Part shown: positions 50,101 through 64,000 of the stretch, one piece after another
Position numbering within the stretch: the first letter of the stretch is position 1
Layout of the letters: every line of letters starts with the position of its first letter
Assembly: GCA_021613335.1 (NCBI GenBank)
Contig: JAJTWR010000266.1
Location: forward strand, 110,001 to 174,000
Direction of reading: 5' to 3'
Length of the DNA: 64,000 nt
Origin: Whitmania pigra
Lineage: Eukaryota > Annelida > Clitellata > Hirudinida > Haemopidae
The notes under the pieces: generated by a model
What the model was told of the DNA's origin: nothing
Database searches by the model: none
What the model saw: the letters and a program-made list of their open reading frames with translations, nothing else
Position numbers and translations under genes: made by a program

Positions 50101-53100
50101 CTTAACAGCTTGTAACCATCTAGGTGTCTCCAATTCACACAACGGACGAGAAATTGGTTTGTCTCTGTTACCATTTATCAATGTTCTCTAGTGATGCAAA
50201 GACTGACAGTCCAAACATGGATATTACATCAATTTTTGGTGAAGCCATCCATGAAAGTGTGAGCAGCCTAGGCATAGTTACAGTAACGTCTTTGTGGATC
50301 TTTTTTATTATCTTTGGCATTTGGGCAAAGAAAATGGACCAAAAACTGGCCATTCTTGTCAGTTTAGTTATATCTGTTATATATATGTTTATGTAAATGA
50401 TATTACATAACAAACACATATTATTTTCTTCAGGCCTATCCGGTCGATCTGGCGGACAACTACCCGAACGCCGAATATGTTTACCTCGTTGCTGTGGAAA
50501 CCGGCTTGAGACCTTTTGCTGGTTGTGATGGGACCGTTTTTTTAGTTCTCATCGGTGAACATTGAAATTTTGTCTAAATTGAATAATATTAATTTCTGCT
50601 AAGCGTAAGAACCGTTTCATTAATGTCACATTTTTTAAAAATCTGAATTTCTAATTTTATTTTGATCTAAAATTGCTAAATATAGTTGGTATGTTTATTT
50701 TTCAGGAACTTTAAACAAAAGCCTATCACACAAACTAGTCTGCAAGCGTTATGTTACACTCCAAACTGGACACCAGAATTATTTCATTATCAGAACTTCA
50801 GAACCACTTGGGAAAGTAACCCAAGTCAGACTTTGGATTGTGGATGAAACTCAATCAAATAAAAAAATTAACTGGTAAGCAATGAAAATCTCAAGTGTTT
50901 TCAAAGCACATCATAAGATGCTTTTACCATAGACAATTCTTATGGCCAACCTTAATAAGAAATTGAAAAGAATAGCATCAAATGCTATGGTTATTGACAG
51001 ATCTTTTAATTAATGAATGGCTTCTTAAGTGCTTCTAATAAAGAATTGTAAATCTATGAAAGTCCCAGTTTGAAAAATAAATATTCACGAGTAAACTCAA
51101 AACACTGACCAGGTACGTGAACATAGTGACCGTGTTTGATCTTCAGTTCAGGGATGCTTACGTGTTCATTTGTGACGAATGGATGGGCGTCAATATGAAG
51201 GGTGTCAGCAATGACATGACCTTTTTTGCTGCCACCTCCCTCATGTTGAATGAGTTCAACAACATCTTCACCATGAACTTCTTTAAGTTTGTAGAAATTT
51301 AATATTCAAATTTTTTTTTCAGTTTGGACTTCTTTGATAAAAAGTTATCTATGTTTATAATTATGATGATTATAACTACCTCACAATAAGGGTAAACTTG
51401 ATATGTGTATTTCATGTCGTGCGTGTTCGAGTATGTCTCATGCATTCAAGATTCTTCACTATTACTACAAATAATATTGGTTTAATGACATTTTAAATAA
51501 CATTCAAATAGCACTTTGACATTTCTCCATTTTCAGGGGATTCGTGGAAAACCACGTTTGGTTCTCTATCTATACGAACCCCATATTGAGCAGATTTACA
51601 AGGTTTCAAAGGGTTGCCACCTGTAAGTTGAACACGCACCTTTACCTATTGACAACTCTTCTTTTCCAACAACTACAAAGACCCTCTGCAAGAAGTGGCA
51701 CTATTTTCTATACGATTTTCACAGATGTTGCTCTAAGTAATTTTTTTACAATTTTGTGTTGCATGATATTTACTACAAACACTTTGCTGTTGTACTTGCT
51801 CGATTATAAATATTCATTAATATAGCCAATATATTAATAAATTATAAATATTCGGTGTTGTAGCCAATAAATAATAATATGTTGTAAATATTTGGTAATG
51901 TAGCCAACGTATTAATAGATTATAAGTATTTAGTAATGTAGCCAATAAATTAATTGGTTATAAATATTCAGTAATTTAGCCAATATATCTACATTAATTA
52001 TTCAATGGTCTTACATCTGAAAGGCTGGATGATCAAATTTTCAGATTTAAATGCGTAATTTCTGTCGCATGCATTTAAATAGTCCATCTCGCATTTTATA
52101 AGTTTCATTAAGTTTGCTCTAAAAATTTATGAAAGTCATAACAATTGCAATAATTGGCGCTCGTGGATAACGACGATGCATCTTAATTTGATTGTGGCGA
52201 CGCGTTCCAATATGACTTCAAGTCCGAACTCTAAAGCACTGAAAGAATACTAGACAGATTTTTTAAAATTGCCTTTATTTGTCAGCTATCATTATCGGAA
52301 TATTGATGAGTCCATTGTTTTGGTTCTTCGACGTTCTTTTCTCTCAATCGAGAAAGAGAAAAGTTACTCACAACATCATCAGTGATTGGAACAGGAACGT
52401 CGGAGCAAAAAAGGTTAGTAAATCTGTAATAAATGTTATAATCAATTTATGTTATGCCCAGAATTGCTCCAGTAGTAGAATGTTTTGCGTGAAAATTTGT
52501 AATATTAATTTAAGTAATAAAGAATATTTTAAATTTGTATTTAATTAATTTTGTTGAATGTTGCACACAGTCAAGGCTCTTGATTTTAAATGTATATAGA
52601 TTACAAAGTGCTTAAGATGCTATTATTTGCGGTAATCAAATGTATCGAGATGTAAGTTACGAAATAAGTTATTTACATAATCCTGCCAATGCATATTTCT
52701 AGGATTAAATAAATTGTTAATACCGTTTTATTCGATTGTAATTTTAATAATTACCTTATTAATTAAGGCTATGCTGTTGTTAATTGGAGGAAATTTAGTG
52801 CTGCAGTTGTACTGCTGCATCTTTACCACTATGTTTGTTTATTGCTATAACTAACCGTAGGAAGTGTGAGGGACTAGCTGAAAGAATGATAAAATGATAA
52901 ATATCAATAATCAGCCAGATGTGGTAACATGGTCTCCAAGTTATCTGTTGTGAAAAATCATTAGTTCGTTTAGAAAGAGGACGAGCTGGAAGAGGAACTG
53001 GTATTGACACGCTTCGTGGACGTCATCATCAACTTCATGTCTAAAATCTGCAAAGGACCGGCGGGTGCGGAAATCCAAGAAGAGGCCGAGTTCGAAATGT

Positions 53101-56100
53101 ACGACGAAAACCCCAACCTCGGAACTACGGGACTTGCTTTCAACCAGTTCCAGCAGATGATGGAGACTGGCAGTATCCAGAACAACCTTTCTAACAACAA
53201 GATTCGAGTCTTTCCCTCTTTACAAAGAAATTACAATGCAAAACCGAAATCCGAACACGGCAGCTTGTACAGTTCCAAGCAGTTGAGGAACAGTCGGATA
53301 AGTCACATCGAGAGTCTCGATTCGTTCGAGTCGGAATACGACAAAGAATCTGCTAAAGACTCGGGGCACAGTGTCAGCGACATTGCAAAGGGTCTGCTCC
53401 AAGAAGAAATTATAGGAGAGAAAACAAAACTTCTCATGAAGACGCTCATCGAACAAAGGGGTAAAATTCTTCTGCACGACAAATTTCTCAATTTTTTTTT
53501 TTATTTTGACAAAAATTATAAAAAAGTCAATTGTCCATTTTAATATTTTTTCATGACTTTCTCATGCAGGTGGAAAACTGAAGAAGAAAATGAGGAAATA
53601 TCATGTGGAAACGGTGGAAGGACATCTTCCATGGTGGATGAATTTGGTTGCTTGGATTTTTCTGACGATCACCATTTGCGTGACTTCGTTCTTTATCTTT
53701 GTCTTAATAAAACAGGTTCATTGACACTTGATAAAGATAACGTAGATAATTTAAAAAACCCACCGAGTTCTAAGAAGGCTTATTGAGAATTAAAGAAATA
53801 ATTAATTGAACAGAATGTCAGTGAGATAACTGCAGATTGGTTCCTCCGCGTCTTCATAACCCTGCTGGCCAACATATTCGTCATCGATCCTATTTGCATC
53901 GTCGTCGGTGCTTTTTGCAGATCGCTAGTTTCCAGGCAGTACATTAATTTCCCCTTGGGAAGGTTGGGTGTAATCAAGCGGGAAGCCCTCCAAAGTAATT
54001 CAATATTGTTACGTTTGCTTTTAATCAATTCAAAGTCACAACAATTACTCTTTCAAATGGATATATGACTAAGGAAGCAGAATTTGTTGCACAGCGGCAT
54101 CACTAGGGGTGTCCGCTGCATAACTGAGATGATTTGGACAACTCTTCTTCTTAATCAAAATCTTTATAATGTACTATATGTTTTGCCCAGTGTTACCCAG
54201 GTAGAAGTAGAATATTGTTGTGAGATTTTATGAACAGCACTCCAGTGCAAAGGAATAAAACTAAAGTTTTGAATTAGATTAACTTAAAAAATGTAATGTA
54301 ATAGATTTAATTGAATTTTTATTTGTTTTTTTTTATGATTTATGATTTCCATTGTTGCTTTTAATTATTTTATGGGCAGACTTTGTTTTTATCCATTCAA
54401 AAGCTTTGAACACAGCAAACAGCCATGCCTCTTGATTTTAAATATTATATAGACACCTTTTTTGCTTGTCAGATTTGTGGATCATCACCAGCTTACTAAT
54501 TTTTGGTTTATGGTTTAAGTTTAAAGTTTCCTGCATCGGGCGACGCCAACCCTAGTGACACTGCTGCTCTTGCAGTATTGATAAAATTATCAATATGAAA
54601 GTAAACATCATAATGTCTATCATTTTACGTTGCAAACCACAGATCTTACACATTATTATGATTATCACAAGAGAAGAGTCTATAAGCTCAGGAAAAGCCC
54701 TTTTTACAAGAGTCCCATCATGATCAAGAAAAAGGTAATAGCTTATTTTAGTATTTATTTGCAAATGCAAATTTCACATATATGGTATTATGCATTTGCA
54801 GTAGATAAATATTTTTTCAAAATTTACGTCAACTTCTACAACTTTGACAAAATGTTAACAATTTATGAAAACAAAGGCATAAAATATTAAAATTGATAAA
54901 CATTATTAAAAATGCTTTATTTGTATTAATAACACCTACTGTCTCATCGACCAATGTAAAGTCTCCTCATAAAAAAACTTGCATTTGAGGAATTGGGTGG
55001 TGGAAAAATGTCAAAAGTTTTACTCTTTTCTTTAGATAAAAGTAGAAAAGAAAATGAAACTTTCCAAATTGCTGCTGTTGAACATCCTTCTCTTCACTTA
55101 CCTTGTCGCCTGTGCAATGATCATATCCATGAGCATGTATGACTATTCCATGTTCTTGGCCAAATACAGTGTAGAAAGACTCCTGGTTGGAAGGCACATA
55201 AAGGAGGTCCTAACTTTTTTTCATATTTTTTTCATAAAATGTTTCCAGTATAGGCCATACATAAAATTTTAGATCAAGGAAAGAGACCAATATTTCCATT
55301 GGCTGCGAAATCACCTCATTCCCAATATCTACAGTCCTGAGGCAAACCAGGCAGTAATGAGCAAGATGTTTAGTCGATCACTAAATTTTCAGTCCATTCC
55401 TTCAGTAAATGCATATGCTATCAACTATCCCTGCTTCACGAGGCTCGCCGACCCTAAAAGTACGTCAAGTTTCTTTCATTGCGTATGTCAACGCAAATTA
55501 TCTGTTATGAGTAGCAAATGATTAACTAACTGGGTTGTACAGATAGTACAATGTCTTGCAATTAGGCTAACTCTTGGACCAGATAGCTTTCTGGATTGAT
55601 CAAATTTGTAATTTTTTTTAAAAGTTTTTTTGTTTAGCTAATATATAAAATATAAAAAGCCAAATGGCTGGGGATGTAATCAATATTCTGTTTGATTAGT
55701 TTAAACTACTGTGGCACAAATTATATTCTCTTATACGTAAAATTGTAATAAACTTAACAAAATGTAAAAGGAAAACCTAAACATAACACATATCGATAAT
55801 ACTTGTTGAAGGAAATTTGTGTGGGTGCTCCTCTTGCAATTTGTGAGAGAGCCTAGAGGGAACAGTGGCTATAAAGAATGCTGGAGTGTATATATATTCT
55901 CTGAAGTTATTGATTATTGGTATCAGAAGTGATAAGGCTTCAAAAAAGCTCAATGCATGTGGGATTGAAGGCAAGCTATTGGCTGGCAAACAGGTTGATA
56001 GATAGAAGGTAGAAGGTTAGGAATGGGAAGAATTTATTAAGAGTGCAACCTCTGCTTAGTGGTGTCCCACAAAGATCAGTGCTTAGACCTGTGCTGTTCT

Positions 56101-59100
56101 GCATATATATAAATGATCTAGATGATGGCATATGATCTAAATCACCCATGTTTGCTAACAACACCAAAGTAGCAAGAAGTGTTAGCAAGCACGAAGATGT
56201 GGATATACTTCAGGAAGACCTTAACAGGTTATTCAAATGGGTGGAAAATTGACAGATGCTTTTCAATATAGACAAATGCTCCATTATACATATGGGATGT
56301 GGAAACACAAAAGTCTAATATGAATTTGGAGGAAGCATTCTGAAGCAGTCTAATCATGAAAGAGATCTGAGGGTAATAATCCATAACAAAGTTGGAGTGT
56401 TGGAAAGAGTACAAAGAAGAGCAACCAGGATGATAGAAAGATTTGGAAAGCTGAGTTACTGGGAAAGATTAGGTAGATGTAAATTAACTACTCTGAAAAG
56501 AGAAGGAATAGATGGGACCTCACCTCACCTTCAAAATTTTATCGGGAGGGGAAAGCCTTTTGCCTAAGAGGTTTTTCGAAGCCGCAAAAAGTGCTACTAG
56601 AGGGCACGATTGTAAATTAAATAGGAAGGCTTCAGGAAACTTAAAAAAATAATTATTTCAGCACAAGGGTGGTTTCCTTATGGAATAAACTAGATGAGGA
56701 AACCATCCATGTGTACAGGTTAGACAAACTTAAAATATACTTAAGTAAATTTGGTTATTAGAACTAAAAAGAGAGGTTATTATGCAGATCCAGATCTTCT
56801 TAACCACTATAAATAATTGTTATGTTAATTTTTATTATATATCCTCAAATTTAAAAAAATTGATCACATTTTTGCCAATTGTGGTCCATAAATCAATCAT
56901 AAATTTCTTCACTCAGTTTGGGCAGCTTACCACGACGATCCCGAATGGTACGAATTCGAAACCATCTGCATGGGGTACTCGCGAGATCTCGGGGTTGGTT
57001 GCATCGAGGTCATGGAAAACAACTCCTTTTTCAATTTCAACTTTGTGGCCTTGGGAACCACTTTTTATATCTACATACCGGCCGTCCAGTCCGTTGCCTG
57101 GATATTCATAGCTGCTCACCAGCCTTTAGGGGGTGGATTTAGAGTTGCGATAGAAGAGGTAGTTTGTCGGGCGTTTTCGTTCTTTTGTCATAAAACTTGG
57201 TTTTCCTGTGAAATTATTTTCTATTATTGATATAGCGGTCATTTTCGTAAACATTTAATTCAATAGCAATGACAATGGTACGTACTCTTTATACCTTTTA
57301 TTTATTAGTTGTAATTGATGAAAGAACTTAGCTCGGGAATGGTTGTCGGTTACAGCGAAATAATACATATCGTAGATATTTCTAGTCTCCCACTCACCCA
57401 TACCTTTCGAGCAACCACGCGTGGCGATAGCCCTGATAATGTTCTGGCCAGCATTCGGATTTTCCCTGTTTCGAAACATGAAAAGGTTCTTCTACGTTGG
57501 AGCAGGGCGTTACTTCAGCAACTTCTGGAATATTTTGGACCTGGCAATGACCTTCATGGTACTGATGATCAGCATCATTTATACCTTCGTCATTCACGGC
57601 ATATCGGACGTGTTCAGCGAGTTTTATCTCTCGACTGGAGACCTTTATGTAACTTTCTACATAAGCGGAGTTGTTGTGAGTCGATTTAGAATGCAACTTT
57701 AAAACATTTTTTGTTTGACTTAGTAAGATTTTGTGGAAACATTTTAGTAATTGGGCATTAGATTAGTAATGGAAAAATCATTATTTTTAACAATTCATTA
57801 TTCAGAATTAATGTTTGAAAATAAATATTTTTTCAATTTTGTCAACAGGGTATTCTGTTCCTCATCCATTTAATGACTTTTAGCATAGTAATAAGAGTAG
57901 TTGAGCTACTCAAATTGAACCACATGCAAAGGATCTTCCAACTTTGTCTTGCTCAGGCCTTGAAAATCTTCTGCTTGATTGCAATCAAGTTTAGCTGTGT
58001 GGCAATGGGACTCATATATCTTAAGATGAGCTTCTTCTCAGAGTAAGACTTCCTTTAATCTCATCCATTTTCCTCTTAATTTGTAAATGGTTATTTAAAA
58101 GTTTTTTAATATAATAAATCAGGCAACCTTTAGATGATTTAGTATTGTTAATACATTTAGCCTGCCAATAACATCTCTGCCATAATTTTCATTAAAGATC
58201 ATTAATGCTATTTGTTCATTTTATATGCGATTTTCAAATTTTTGTGTTTGAGCGACGTTTTTAGATATTATATTTTAACAAGTTTTTGTTTGTTTTGTCC
58301 AGCAGTTTGCCAATTTATAATGGCAAATGAAAATTTTTATTATCATTTATCATCCCATTACCCTAATATGCATATATGTTACTAGTAATATTAGCTTATT
58401 AAAATATTAACATTAATAAAACACCACTGTTAAAAAAGTGTCTTCATATTTGGATTTATATGACACTCAAGATCAGTTAAATACAACAAAACACAAACAA
58501 AAAAATATAGGCTCAAAATCATATACTTATACCTTTTTAATTTCTGAGTTTGGTTTTATTTATTTCCAATTAAAATATATAACTTCCTCAAGGCACAAAT
58601 GGGAATACGCTCAGATTAACCAACGTTTCGTCTTCTTCATCTACGATATTGTTCATACAAGGAAGGTTTTGGGCATGGATGCAAATTACCATATGGCCTC
58701 CGTCGTCGTCCTCATTATATCCATCTTCTCAGGCATTATCAGGGCTTTGGTCATTTCCGATATCGTTTTGACTTATCGAAGGGTTGGCAAAAATATTAAA
58801 TATGCTCGATTTAAATTTTGCAATTGACGATAACTGCGAACTCCCAGTTCCTAATGTTTATCTTCTTCAGCTTCGTAGGTATCAGAGCCACAACAAAGAA
58901 ATGAGAAATCTAATGGAATACCTCAAGACACTAATGTTAGACTTCTTTAGATGGAGCGGTGCAATGCTTTCTGGGAAGAGACCCTCCAAGAAGCATCACA
59001 AGAAAAAAGGTATGTTCTACAGGCCATTCACAGGTCGAAAAGAATCCAGCGACATAGAAATGAGATCGATGCACAGTAGCTTCGTCAAGCCGCTGGAATT

Positions 59101-59104
59101 GTAA
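38103..59104 (+). CDS. Polycystin-1-like receptor with WSC, REJ, GPS, PLAT and 11 membrane segments
   Basis: A complete large polycystin-1-family gene of about 39 exons and about 2,250-2,300 residues, half the length of vertebrate polycystin-1. It starts MRGYGNAMSFLVIVF (signal peptide). Order: WSC-like module, six Cys-rich/EGF-like exons, REJ-like region, GAIN ending in a GPS (SCQYWYEP, YGCA, then CLCYHLSMF), TM1, PLAT, and ten more membrane helices with the family motifs WFSIYTNPILSRFTRFQR, LPWWMNLVAWIF and YFSNFWNILDL. The basic tail ends SSFVKPLEL. Family role: a surface receptor that can partner with TRPP2-type channels; here this is inferred. Exon phases agree from 52974 to the stop. 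Uncertain joins: the donor after 40217, the end of the exon starting 43544, the junction near 48197-48398, and the extracellular segment 51800-52285, where an exon may be missing. AATAAA lies at 59283. The paralogue at 6-5043 shares the same 3' exon layout. Confidence 0.9.
39000..39900 (+). mobile_element. LINE reverse-transcriptase remnant interrupted by a DNA transposon
   Basis: Left part 39000-39280 has FAKKGNRVLGMIMRI and ...DKDSETI, the segment after the catalytic site in Jockey/CR1-type elements. The right part, 39656-39900, has MIKGLGKLNYGEILKL, then a degraded ...SRGDLLKGG and a VSLWNKLD-type end. The two parts join across the 367-bp insertion at 39281-39647. Multiple stops show it is dead. 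Located in the polycystin intron 38776-40073. Confidence 0.75.
39281..39647. mobile_element. Nonautonomous hAT-like DNA transposon with 8-bp target duplication
   Basis: The left end is CAATGGCGCAACTAGGGGGG; the reverse complement of the right end is CAGTGGCGCAACCAGCGAAA. Both are flanked by the octamer ATTGGAAG (39273-39280 and 39648-39655), an exact 8-bp duplication, as expected for hAT transposition. Long G and C runs lie just inside the ends. No transposase frame. Inserted into the LINE remnant above. Confidence 0.85.
40218..40630. other. Intron of the polycystin gene, possible GC-AG type
   Basis: The only phase-compatible boundary after the Cys-rich exon at 40074 is CTAG|GCCAGT, giving a GC donor. 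The nearby GT (CCA|GTGAAA) would put the next exon in a frame with a stop. Internal reading 40280-40480 looks repeat-like but I cannot name it. Confidence 0.4.
41879..41942. repeat. 32-bp perfect tandem duplication
   Basis: Two identical copies of a 32-base unit starting ATTAATACGTATATTATAAT in a polycystin intron. Confidence 0.95.
42870..43048. repeat. Direct duplication of about 80-90 bp
   Basis: Two near-identical stretches (about 42870-42958 and 42972-43048) share an (AAT/GAT)n lead, TGATTGAGTATGCTTGAGAT and GAAACTTT, then an AATATAATTTTCTAT tail. Confidence 0.85.
44590..44821 (+). other. Orphan open frame inside polycystin intron
   Basis: Between exons 44153-44309 and 45869-46014 lies a stretch of clearly higher GC whose plus-strand frame reads KELRHISDLRIWIGDEIHDD and then KKFQRQDHVRTLRKTQRR before a stop. 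The flanking exons join in phase without it. It could be an exon of another transcript, a retained fragment of a nested gene, or chance. I do not recognise the peptide. Confidence 0.35.
46127..47142. mobile_element. DNA transposon remnant, TA-flanked, about 1 kb
   Basis: The left end is TACTGTCTTCCCCCAAAATA; the reverse complement of the right end begins TACCGTGTTTTGCCGAAAAT, with roughly 15 of 20 bases shared, and both are bounded by TA. Just inside the left end is TTATTAATTTTTGCTCCAAA, then AAGACACGCTAGGGCTAATT. This block strongly resembles terminal sequence of a nonautonomous transposon family I recall from many animal genomes. TA flanks suggest Tc1/mariner-like integration. No transposase frame seen. 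Lies in a polycystin intron. Confidence 0.55.
50225..51286 (+). other. Polycystin TM1 and PLAT domain exons
   Basis: TM1 (LGIVTVTSLWIFFIIFGIWA) ends exon 50124-50357. PLAT (lipoxygenase-homology) follows in 50434-50554, 50706-50874 and 51113-51286: YLVAVETGLRPFAGCDGTVF, then KVTQVRLWIVDE, then YVNIVTVFDL and FICDEWMG. The PLAT domain is placed between TM1 and TM2, as in all polycystin-1 proteins. Confidence 0.9.
51805..51990. repeat. Diverged tandem repeat, about 40-45 bp unit
   Basis: About four copies of a unit like TAGCCAATAAATTAATAAAT followed by TATAAATATTCAGTAATG, progressively diverged. Follows the second membrane-segment exon of the polycystin gene. Confidence 0.8.
54092..54566. mobile_element. 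Nonautonomous hAT-like DNA transposon
   Basis: The left end is CAGCGGCATCACTAGGGGTG; the reverse complement of the right end is CAGCAGTGTCACTAGGGTTG. Flanking octamers are TTGTTGCA (54084-54091) and CTCTTGCA (54567-54574), 6 of 8 identical, consistent with an aged 8-bp target duplication. No transposase frame. Inside the polycystin intron 53995-54642. Confidence 0.7.
55920..56740 (+). mobile_element. LINE reverse-transcriptase remnant with altered catalytic box
   Basis: Plus-strand reading, with scattered stops, gives LNACGIEGKLL, SGVPQRSVLRPVLFCIYIND, then FANNTKVA where a live enzyme has an F/YADD box. Next are SKHEDVDILQEDLNRLFKWV, then KCSIIHMG, QRRATRMIERFGKLSYWERL and a VSLWNKLDE-type end. 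This is the order of Jockey/CR1-group reverse transcriptases. GVPQG has become GVPQR, and both catalytic aspartates of the box read Asn. A dead copy of the family also seen at 37.4 and 39.0-39.9 kb. Confidence 0.85.
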
Positions 59105-59647
59105 GGGTTGCATTCCCCTTTTGTTTTTGCTGTTTCTAGTTTTACTGTCTTTCTATTTTTTGGTGCAGTTGATATTTTGTGATTATATTCATTTAAGGTT
59201 TCGGCAAAAATGCATTCTTAAAAGTGCATTCCAAGATGTTATGCATTAAAAAAATTTGTTTAATGAAAACTGTTTATTGCAAAATAAATCAAGAAAAATC
59301 ACCATGAGTGAGGAGTCCAACATCTCTCATGCTTAAAAGTTACCAATGAAATACGCTTAAGTTTTCACTTAAAATGACGTCAAAAAGCATAACTTGATTG
59401 AGTTTAATTTTACCCACCTTGAATTGACATGCAGAATGCCACAAAAAAAAATTCAAAGAGCAATATAAAAAAAACTTTACATAATCACGAGAAGCTAAAT
59501 TATAATTTTAAAGTTTGCTCTTGGTTTTGCATGACTTGTTTATATGGAATAGAAAATATACCAATAAAAACTTTTAAAAAACTTGTGAAAATTGAAATCT
59601 AAAAGTGCTGGTCTCAAAACAAATATTATTCTAAGATTAAACTGAGT
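59105..59647. other. Tail-to-tail spacer between polycystin and PTK7-like genes
   Basis: Only 543 bases separate two convergent stop codons. A plus-strand AATAAA (59283-59288) and a minus-strand AATAAA (TTTATT, 59273-59278) lie within 16 bases of each other. The two 3' UTRs could therefore meet or overlap. Confidence 0.5.
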
Positions 59648-63978
<4,331 letters not shown>

Positions 63979-64000
63979 CTAACGTTTGGAAAGTTTATGT

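Larger units (their letters stand above)
43337..50224 (+). other. Polycystin REJ-like region and GAIN/GPS autoproteolysis domain
   Basis: Exons start at 43337, 43544, 43826, 44153, 45869, 47766, 48124, about 48398, 48833, 49086, 49579 and 50124. The 43826-44091 exon has ITCVRNCG, the typical CxxNC-like REJ feature, after a Tyr-rich strand. The 44153 exon has SYKWKLPPG. FPFNPLALTTGSLFTPTVSV and LLSPVEA match the strand pattern preceding GPS in polycystins. The GPS spans 49579-49768 and the start of 50124-50357: Cys-Gln-Tyr-Trp, Tyr-Gly-Cys, then CLCYHLSMF. HLS is a permitted cleavage tripeptide, so cleavage before Ser is predicted. Confidence 0.8.
51537..59104 (+). other. Polycystin TM2-TM11 exons, TOP-like domain and cytoplasmic tail
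   Basis: Exons 51537-51622, 51725 to about 51800, 52286-52413, 52974-53460 (long cytoplasmic loop, Ser-rich, ends KTLIEQRG), 53570-53715, 53814-53994, 54643-54734, 55036-55206, 55273-55459, 56926-57158, 57412-57675, 57849-58042, 58593-58782 and 58871-59104. The extracellular loop between TM6 and TM7 includes YFHWLRNHLIPNIY and then GVGCIEV, equivalent to GIGC in the first paralogue. The 57412 exon uses acceptor TTTCGAG, the only one that keeps phase. The tail is basic with KKHHKKK and no coiled coil is obvious. Confidence 0.85.

Noticed and set aside
51805..51990. Regularly spaced repeats resembling an array
   Set aside because: Units are contiguous and diverged with no unique spacers; a eukaryotic tandem repeat, not CRISPR.

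Overview
This window is nuclear DNA of an animal, almost certainly an invertebrate bilaterian. It is AT-rich, its genes are split by many short GT-AG introns, and its introns and spacers carry (ATC)n, (TTA)n and (GAAT)n microsatellites and decayed retrotransposons and DNA transposons. The genes are metazoan: alpha-catenin, two polycystin-1-family proteins, a PTK7-type receptor pseudokinase, a peptide-type GPCR and DPH1. An annelid or mollusc is my guess only; the sequence does not prove the phylum. No bacterial-style operon, CRISPR array or viral gene is visible.

Layout: (1) 6-5043, plus strand, the 3' part of a polycystin-1-like gene whose 5' part lies before the window. (2) 6188-10037, plus, a nine-exon gene for an 880-residue Ser-rich, largely disordered protein I do not recognise. 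(3) 11536-19748, plus, a complete 21-exon alpha-catenin gene (891 residues). One intron holds an antisense non-LTR retrotransposon fragment. Another is a stop-free, frame-preserving intron that would encode a long poly-Ser stretch. (4) 22368-27000, minus, a three-exon rhodopsin-class GPCR resembling FMRFamide-type receptors, with an unusually long third intracellular loop. (5) 27001-33937, gene-poor. (6) 33938-37255, minus, a complete 12-exon DPH1 gene (404 residues). (7) 38103-59104, plus, a large complete polycystin-1-like gene of about 39 exons and roughly 2,250-2,300 residues: signal peptide, WSC-like module, Cys-rich/EGF-like modules, REJ-like region, GAIN/GPS, PLAT and about 11 membrane segments. 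Its introns hold several transposons. (8) 59648-63978, minus, the 3' part of a PTK7-type gene: four Ig domains, a membrane segment and a degenerate kinase domain. Its 5' part lies beyond the window.

The genes do not form one pathway. Several belong to cell-surface and junction biology (alpha-catenin, PTK7, two polycystins), and DPH1 is a housekeeping enzyme. Gene models were built by hand from splice signals, reading-phase continuity and family resemblance. Models for alpha-catenin, DPH1, the GPCR, the 880-residue protein and PTK7 keep phase through every junction. The large polycystin has four uncertain places, near 40.2 kb, 43.7 kb, 48.2-48.4 kb and 51.8-52.3 kb.

The most notable observations are the poly-Ser in-frame intron of alpha-catenin, a DNA transposon with an exact 8-bp target duplication nested in a LINE remnant, an approximately 1-kb transposon whose end resembles very widely distributed elements, two polycystin-1 paralogues within 60 kb, and the unrecognised 880-residue protein.
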